A stretch of DNA of 64,000 bases from Streptomyces seoulensis (GTDB lineage: Bacteria > Actinomycetota > Actinomycetes > Streptomycetales > Streptomycetaceae), in NCBI RefSeq assembly GCF_004328625.1, contig NZ_CP032229.1, positions 6,200,001-6,264,000 on the forward strand, in the 5' to 3' direction. The number at the start of each line of letters is the position of its first letter. The first letter of the stretch is position 1. Made by a program: the position numbers and the translations under genes. Shown here in pieces: positions 59,948 to 64,000 of this stretch. Below the pieces are notes generated by a model. The model saw only the letters and a list, made by a program, of their open reading frames with translations. It was not told where the DNA came from and searched no databases.

Positions 59948-62322
59948 CGGCCCCCGCGACGGGCCGGGTGCGCCGCCGGCTCACCGTGCGGGGCACGGTG
60001 CAGGGGGTCGGCTTCCGGCCCCATGTGCACCGGCTCGCCGCCGAGTACGCCCTCGCCGGGTTCGTCGGCAACACCGCCGACGGTGTCCTCATCGAGGTCG
60101 AGGGCCCGCTGCCCGACGTGGAGCGGTTCTGCGAGGCGCTCGCCGAACGCCCGCCCCCGCTCGCCTCGGTCACCGGCATCGGCCACGAGGACCTCCCCGC
60201 CACCGGCACCGGCGCGACGTTCACCATCCAGGCCACCCGGCACACCACCGGCCGTACCCAGTTGCCGCCCGACACCGCCACCTGCGCCGACTGCCTGCGC
60301 GAACTCGCGGACCCCGCCGACCGCCGCCACCGGCACCCCTTCGTCACCTGCACCCACTGCGGCCCCCGCTTCACCATCGCCACCGCGATGCCCTACGACC
60401 GCGCGGCCACCACCATGGCCCGCTTCCCGATGTGCCCCGCCTGCGCCCGCGAGTACGGCGAACCGCTCGACCGGCGCTTCCACGCCCAGCCCGTCGCCTG
60501 CCCCGACTGCGGCCCCGGCCTGAGCCTCATCCCCGCCGAGGGCACCGGAGCCCGCCCGGCCCGCGACGCCGACGCCCTCGCCCGGGCACGGGCCCTGCTC
60601 GCCGACGGCCGGATCGTCGCCGTCAAGGGACTCGGCGGCTACCACCTGGCCTGCGACGCCACCGACCCGCGTGCCGTCGCCACCCTGCGCGCCCGCAAGG
60701 AACGCGGCCGCAAGGCGTTCGCGGTGATGTGCGCCGACCTCGCCACCGTCGAGAAGGTCGCCCATCCGACGGACGCCGAACGCGCCGCCCTCACCGGCCC
60801 GGAACGCCCCATCGTCCTGCTGCGCGCCCGCACCCCCGGCGACGGCCTCCGCCTCGCCGACGGGATCGCGCCCGGCAGCCCGCACCTCGGGGTCCTGCTG
60901 CCCTACACCCCCGTGCACACCCTGCTGTTCGGCCTGCCCGGCGACCCGCCCGGACCCCGCGTCCTCGTGATGACCAGCGGCAACCGCTCCGGCGAGCCCA
61001 TCGTCACCGACGACGCCCAGGCACTGATCCGGCTCGCTGGACTGGCCGACGCCTGGCTCACCCACGACCGCGCCATCGCCGCCCCCTGCGACGACTCCCT
61101 GCTCCGGGTCCGCGCCGACGGCACCCCTCAACTCCTGCGCCGCTCACGGGGATACGCCCCCCGGCCGCTGACCCTCCCGGTGCCGGTGCGGCCCGCGCTC
61201 GCGGTCGGCGGGGACCTGAAGAACGCGCTCTGCCTCGGCGAGGACGACCAGGCGTGGTTCGGCCCGCACATCGGGGACATGGGCGACCTCGCCACCCTGG
61301 ACGCCGCCCGCCGCGCCGAGGCCCACCTCACCGCCCTGACCGGCGTCACCCCGCGCCTGATCGTCGCCGACCGGCACCCCGGCTACCAGTCCACGGCCCA
61401 CGCCCGCCGCCGCGCCGCCGAGACCGGGCTGCCCGTCCCGGCGCTGGTCCAGCACCACCACGCCCACATCGCCGCCGCCATGGCCGAACACGGCCTCGAC
61501 GGCAGCACCCCCGTCATCGGCGTCGCCTTCGACGGCACCGGATACGGCGACGACGGCACCGTCTGGGGCGGCGAGATCCTGCTCGCCGACTACACCGCGT
61601 ACCGCCGCTTCGCCCACCTCGTCCCCGCCCCGCTGCCCGGCGGGGACGCGGGCGTGGCCAACCCCTGCCGTCAGGCGCTGGCCCGGCTATGGGCGGCCGG
61701 TATCGACTGGGCCCCCGGACTGCCCAGCGTGGCCGCCACCACCGACACCGAACGCGCCGTGTTGCGCGGCCAGTTGACCCACGGCATCGCCTGCGTGCCG
61801 ACCAGCAGCATGGGCCGTCTCTTCGACGCCGTGGCCTCCCTCACCGGCGCCTGCCACCGCGCGGGCCACGAGGCCGAGGCCGCGCTCGCCCTGGAGTCCC
61901 TGGCCCTGGAAGCGCGGGACGCGGACAGCGGGGAGTACGCCTTCGGCCTCGGCCCCGCAGCGCAGGCCGACCCCGCCCCGGTGCTGCGCGCCCTCCTCGC
62001 CGACCTGCGCCGGGGCGTGCCCGCGCCCGTGCTCGCCGCCCGCTTCCACCGGGGTGTCGCCGGAGCCGTGGCCGGACTGTGCCGACGGGCCCGTGAGGCC
62101 ACCGGCCTGGCCACCGTGGCCCTGACCGGCGGGGTCTTCGCCAACACCCTGCTGGAGGAGGACAGCACCGCCCGGCTCACCGCCGACGGCTTCACCGTCC
62201 TGCGGCACGGCCGGGTACCGCCCAACGACGGCGGCCTCGCGCTCGGCCAGCTCATGGTCGCGGCCCATGTGCCGCTGATCCGCCGACCCGTCCATCAGTA
62301 CACCCCAGACGAGACGGAGTGA
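59944..62322 (+). CDS. hypF: Carbamoyltransferase HypF
   Basis: A 792-residue HypF that makes the thiocarbamate/thiocyanate on HypE for the cyanide ligands of the [NiFe] site. In order: acylphosphatase domain (VRGTVQGVGFRPHVHRLA, residues 14-31), two zinc-finger pairs (CADCLRE, CTHCGPRF, CPACAREYG, CPDCGPGL), YrdC-like domain (VAVKGLGGYHLACDA; MTSGNRSGEPI) and Kae1-like domain (VQHHHAHIAAAMAEHG; GVAFDGTGYGDDGT; ALTGGVFAN). All key motifs are intact. ATG 59944 overlaps the hypB stop. Confidence 0.97.
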   Translation: MTAPATGRVRRRLTVRGTVQGVGFRPHVHRLAAEYALAGFVGNTADGVLIEVEGPLPDVERFCEALAERPPPLASVTGIGHEDLPATGTGATFTIQATRHTTGRTQLPPDTATCADCLRELADPADRRHRHPFVTCTHCGPRFTIATAMPYDRAATTMARFPMCPACAREYGEPLDRRFHAQPVACPDCGPGLSLIPAEGTGARPARDADALARARALLADGRIVAVKGLGGYHLACDATDPRAVATLRARKERGRKAFAVMCADLATVEKVAHPTDAERAALTGPERPIVLLRARTPGDGLRLADGIAPGSPHLGVLLPYTPVHTLLFGLPGDPPGPRVLVMTSGNRSGEPIVTDDAQALIRLAGLADAWLTHDRAIAAPCDDSLLRVRADGTPQLLRRSRGYAPRPLTLPVPVRPALAVGGDLKNALCLGEDDQAWFGPHIGDMGDLATLDAARRAEAHLTALTGVTPRLIVADRHPGYQSTAHARRRAAETGLPVPALVQHHHAHIAAAMAEHGLDGSTPVIGVAFDGTGYGDDGTVWGGEILLADYTAYRRFAHLVPAPLPGGDAGVANPCRQALARLWAAGIDWAPGLPSVAATTDTERAVLRGQLTHGIACVPTSSMGRLFDAVASLTGACHRAGHEAEAALALESLALEARDADSGEYAFGLGPAAQADPAPVLRALLADLRRGVPAPVLAARFHRGVAGAVAGLCRRAREATGLATVALTGGVFANTLLEEDSTARLTADGFTVLRHGRVPPNDGGLALGQLMVAAHVPLIRRPVHQYTPDETE

Positions 62323-62325
62323 CCC

Positions 62326-62616
62326 ATGTGTCTAGCTGTGCCCGGCAAGGTCGTCGCCATCGACGAAGGCACCGACCCGCTCACCGGGCTCGTCGACTTC
62401 GGCGGCGTCCAGAAGCAGGCGTGCCTGGAGTATCTGCCCGATGTGCGGGTGGGGGAGTACGTCATCGTGCACGTCGGCTTCGCCCTGCAGAAGCTGGACG
62501 AGGAGTCGGCCCGCGCCTCGCTGGAGTTGTTCGAACAACTCGGGCTGCTGGAGGAGGAGTTCGGGGACGCCTGGGAGCAGGCCGAGCGGCAGGGAAGCGG
62601 GAGTGAGAACCGGTGA
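62326..62616 (+). CDS. hypC: Hydrogenase assembly chaperone HypC
   Basis: A 96-residue HypC/HybG chaperone that holds the Fe(CN)2CO unit with HypD and hands it to the large subunit. It starts [13 protein letters not shown] with the essential Cys2, and [21 protein letters not shown] is the conserved OB-fold C-terminus. It lies 3 bases after hypF and overlaps hypD by four. Confidence 0.97.
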   Translation: MCLAVPGKVVAIDEGTDPLTGLVDFGGVQKQACLEYLPDVRVGEYVIVHVGFALQKLDEESARASLELFEQLGLLEEEFGDAWEQAERQGSGSENR

Positions 62617-63758
62617 AGTACATCGACGAGTTCAACGACCCCGCGCTGGCGCGCCGTCTGCTGGACGAGATCCGGGCCACCGTCACCCGGCCCTGGGCCC
62701 TGATGGAGGTGTGCGGCGGGCAGACCCACTCCATCATCCGGCACGGAATCGACCAACTCCTGCCCGACGAGGTCGAGTTGATCCACGGGCCCGGCTGTCC
62801 GGTGTGCGTCACCCCGCTCGACGTCATCGACAAGGCGCTCGCCGTGGCCGCCCGTCCCGACGTGATCTTCTGCTCCTTCGGCGACATGCTCCGGGTGCCC
62901 GGCACCGACCGCGACCTGTTCCGGGTCAAGGGCGAGGGCGGCGACGTACGCGTGGTGTACTCCCCGCTCGACGCGCTGGAACTGGCGCACAGACACCCGG
63001 AGAAGCAGGTGGTGTTCTTCGCCATCGGCTTCGAGACCACCGCACCCGCCAACGCCATGGCCGTCCACCAGGCCCGCAGGCTCGGCCTGGACAACTTCAG
63101 CCTGCTGGTCTCGCACGTCCGGGTCCCTCCGGCGATCGAGGCGATCATGACCGCCCCCGAGTGCCGGGTGCGGGGCTTCCTCGCCGCCGGGCACGTGTGC
63201 AGCGTGATGGGCACCGCCGAGTACCCCGAGCTGGCCGAGCGGTTCCGGGTGCCGATGGTGGTCACCGGGTTCGAGCCGCTGGACATCCTGGAGGGCATCC
63301 GCCGCGCCGTGCACCAGCTGGAGCGCGGCGAGCACCGGGTGGAGAACGCCTACCCCCGTGCCGTCCGCGAGGACGGCAACCCGGCCGCCCTGCGCATGCT
63401 CGAGGACGTCTTCGAGGTGGTCGACCGCAACTGGCGCGGCATCGGCCCCATCCCGGCCAGCGGCTGGCGCCTCGCCGAGGCGTACCGCGCCTACGACGCC
63501 GAGCACCGCTTCGACGTCACCGGCATCCGCACCGAGGAACCCGCCGTCTGCCGGGCCGGAGAGGTGCTCCAGGGCCTCATCAAGCCCACCGAGTGCGAGG
63601 CGTTCGGCACCGCCTGCACCCCGCGCACCCCGCTCGGCGCCACCATGGTCTCCAGCGAGGGCGCCTGCGCCGCCTACTACCTGTACCGCCGGATGGAAGA
63701 CGGCATCGCGCCGCTCGGATCGCGCATCCCGCGTAAGGAGATGAACCCCGTTGGCTGA
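62613..63758 (+). CDS. hypD: Hydrogenase formation protein HypD
   Basis: A 381-residue iron-sulfur scaffold protein on which the Fe(CN)2CO group is assembled. Conserved motifs are [27 protein letters not shown] and the C-terminal cluster [25 protein letters not shown] with four-iron-cluster Cys residues. GTG 62613 overlaps the hypC stop (GTGA). Confidence 0.97.
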   Translation: MKYIDEFNDPALARRLLDEIRATVTRPWALMEVCGGQTHSIIRHGIDQLLPDEVELIHGPGCPVCVTPLDVIDKALAVAARPDVIFCSFGDMLRVPGTDRDLFRVKGEGGDVRVVYSPLDALELAHRHPEKQVVFFAIGFETTAPANAMAVHQARRLGLDNFSLLVSHVRVPPAIEAIMTAPECRVRGFLAAGHVCSVMGTAEYPELAERFRVPMVVTGFEPLDILEGIRRAVHQLERGEHRVENAYPRAVREDGNPAALRMLEDVFEVVDRNWRGIGPIPASGWRLAEAYRAYDAEHRFDVTGIRTEEPAVCRAGEVLQGLIKPTECEAFGTACTPRTPLGATMVSSEGACAAYYLYRRMEDGIAPLGSRIPRKEMNPVG

Positions 63759-64000
63759 CCTCACCGAGGCCCTCGCGACCGACCCCGCCAACTGGACCTG
63801 CCCCGCCCCCCTCCGCGACCAGGGCGTGGTCGTCATGGGCCACGGCGGAGGCGGCGCCCTGTCCGCCGAGCTGATCGACCAGGTCTTCGCCCCCGCCTAC
63901 GGCAACCCCACCCTCGCCGGACTCGCCGACTCCGCCGTGCTCCAACTGGGCGGCGCCCGGCTGGCGTTCTCCACCGACTCCTACGTGGTCCGCCCGCTGT
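63751..64000 (+). CDS. hypE: Partial CDS, N-terminus of HypE
   Basis: A TTG at 63751, ten bases after AAGGAG, opens a frame through the window end and overlaps the hypD stop. The 83 visible residues include [28 protein letters not shown] and [19 protein letters not shown], the start of HypE (AIR synthase-like), which dehydrates its own C-terminal thiocarbamate to thiocyanate. The C-terminal Cys lies outside the window. Confidence 0.92.
   Translation, partial: MADLTEALATDPANWTCPAPLRDQGVVVMGHGGGGALSAELIDQVFAPAYGNPTLAGLADSAVLQLGGARLAFSTDSYVVRPL

Noticed and set aside
1..64000. CRISPR arrays, insertion sequences, tRNA or rRNA genes
   Set aside because: No regularly spaced repeats, transposase motifs, terminal inverted repeats or tRNA-like cloverleaf sequences were noticed in the gaps between genes.

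Overview
The window is a high-GC chromosomal segment from a Streptomyces-like actinomycete. The evidence is very GC-rich third codon positions, SARP/AfsR-type regulators, GTG/TTG starts with GGAGG-like ribosome sites, many 4-base ATGA/GTGA gene overlaps, and secreted hydrolases with lectin domains. No tRNA, rRNA, CRISPR array, transposase or phage gene was seen.

Layout. 1-4.1 kb: a CDF metal exporter, a DUF3533/YhgE-like membrane protein, a truncated TrkA-like remnant and a DoxX protein. 4.3-9.5 kb: an FdhF/YdeP-type molybdopterin oxidoreductase convergent with cydAB (cytochrome bd oxidase), with no cydCD beside them. 9.5-16.8 kb: a CrtI-like FAD oxidoreductase, glyceraldehyde-3-phosphate dehydrogenase, a GlxA/AraC regulator, and a full-length AfsR-like SARP followed by a DUF4232 lipoprotein whose upstream region carries four 11-bp direct repeats. 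16.9-21.4 kb: a cobalamin module of two convergent operons, cbtBA (cobalt uptake) and metE plus a degenerate histidine phosphatase, each led by its own cobalamin riboswitch. An M20 amidohydrolase follows.

22.87-39.2 kb holds the most interesting system, a RiPP biosynthetic cluster of the thiopeptide/azole-peptide type. A 57-residue precursor (23026-23199, +) has a 22-residue predicted core in which 21 residues are Ser, Thr or Cys. Facing it is a long minus-strand operon: BTAD regulator, RRE/E1-like protein, YcaO, double-nitroreductase SagB-type dehydrogenase, LanB-type glutamylation protein, SpaB_C-type protein, an RRE-like/M50 protease/ABC ATPase fusion, an ABC permease and a second YcaO. 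The precursor promoter shows heptamer repeats at 11-bp spacing, closely like those downstream of the AfsR-like gene. The expected chemistry is azole formation (YcaO, E1, SagB) plus Ser/Thr dehydration (split LanB), then leader removal and export. Whether a pyridine macrocycle forms cannot be decided from the sequence.

39.3-56.6 kb is accessory and housekeeping content: small membrane proteins, DUF5996, a CE1758/CE1759 luciferase-like monooxygenase with FMN reductase, a GH54 arabinofuranosidase with duplicated ricin-B domains, an SDR, a GNAT, phosphoglucomutase, an SGNH lipase, a maltokinase-cap protein, a secreted M1 peptidase, a GH25 lysozyme, an AI-2E-family transporter and a carotenoid oxygenase. 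56.8-64 kb is a [NiFe]-hydrogenase maturation operon (hypX, endopeptidase, hypB, hypF, hypC, hypD, start of hypE). The presence of hypX suggests a hydrogenase matured in air. The structural genes and hypA are not in the window.
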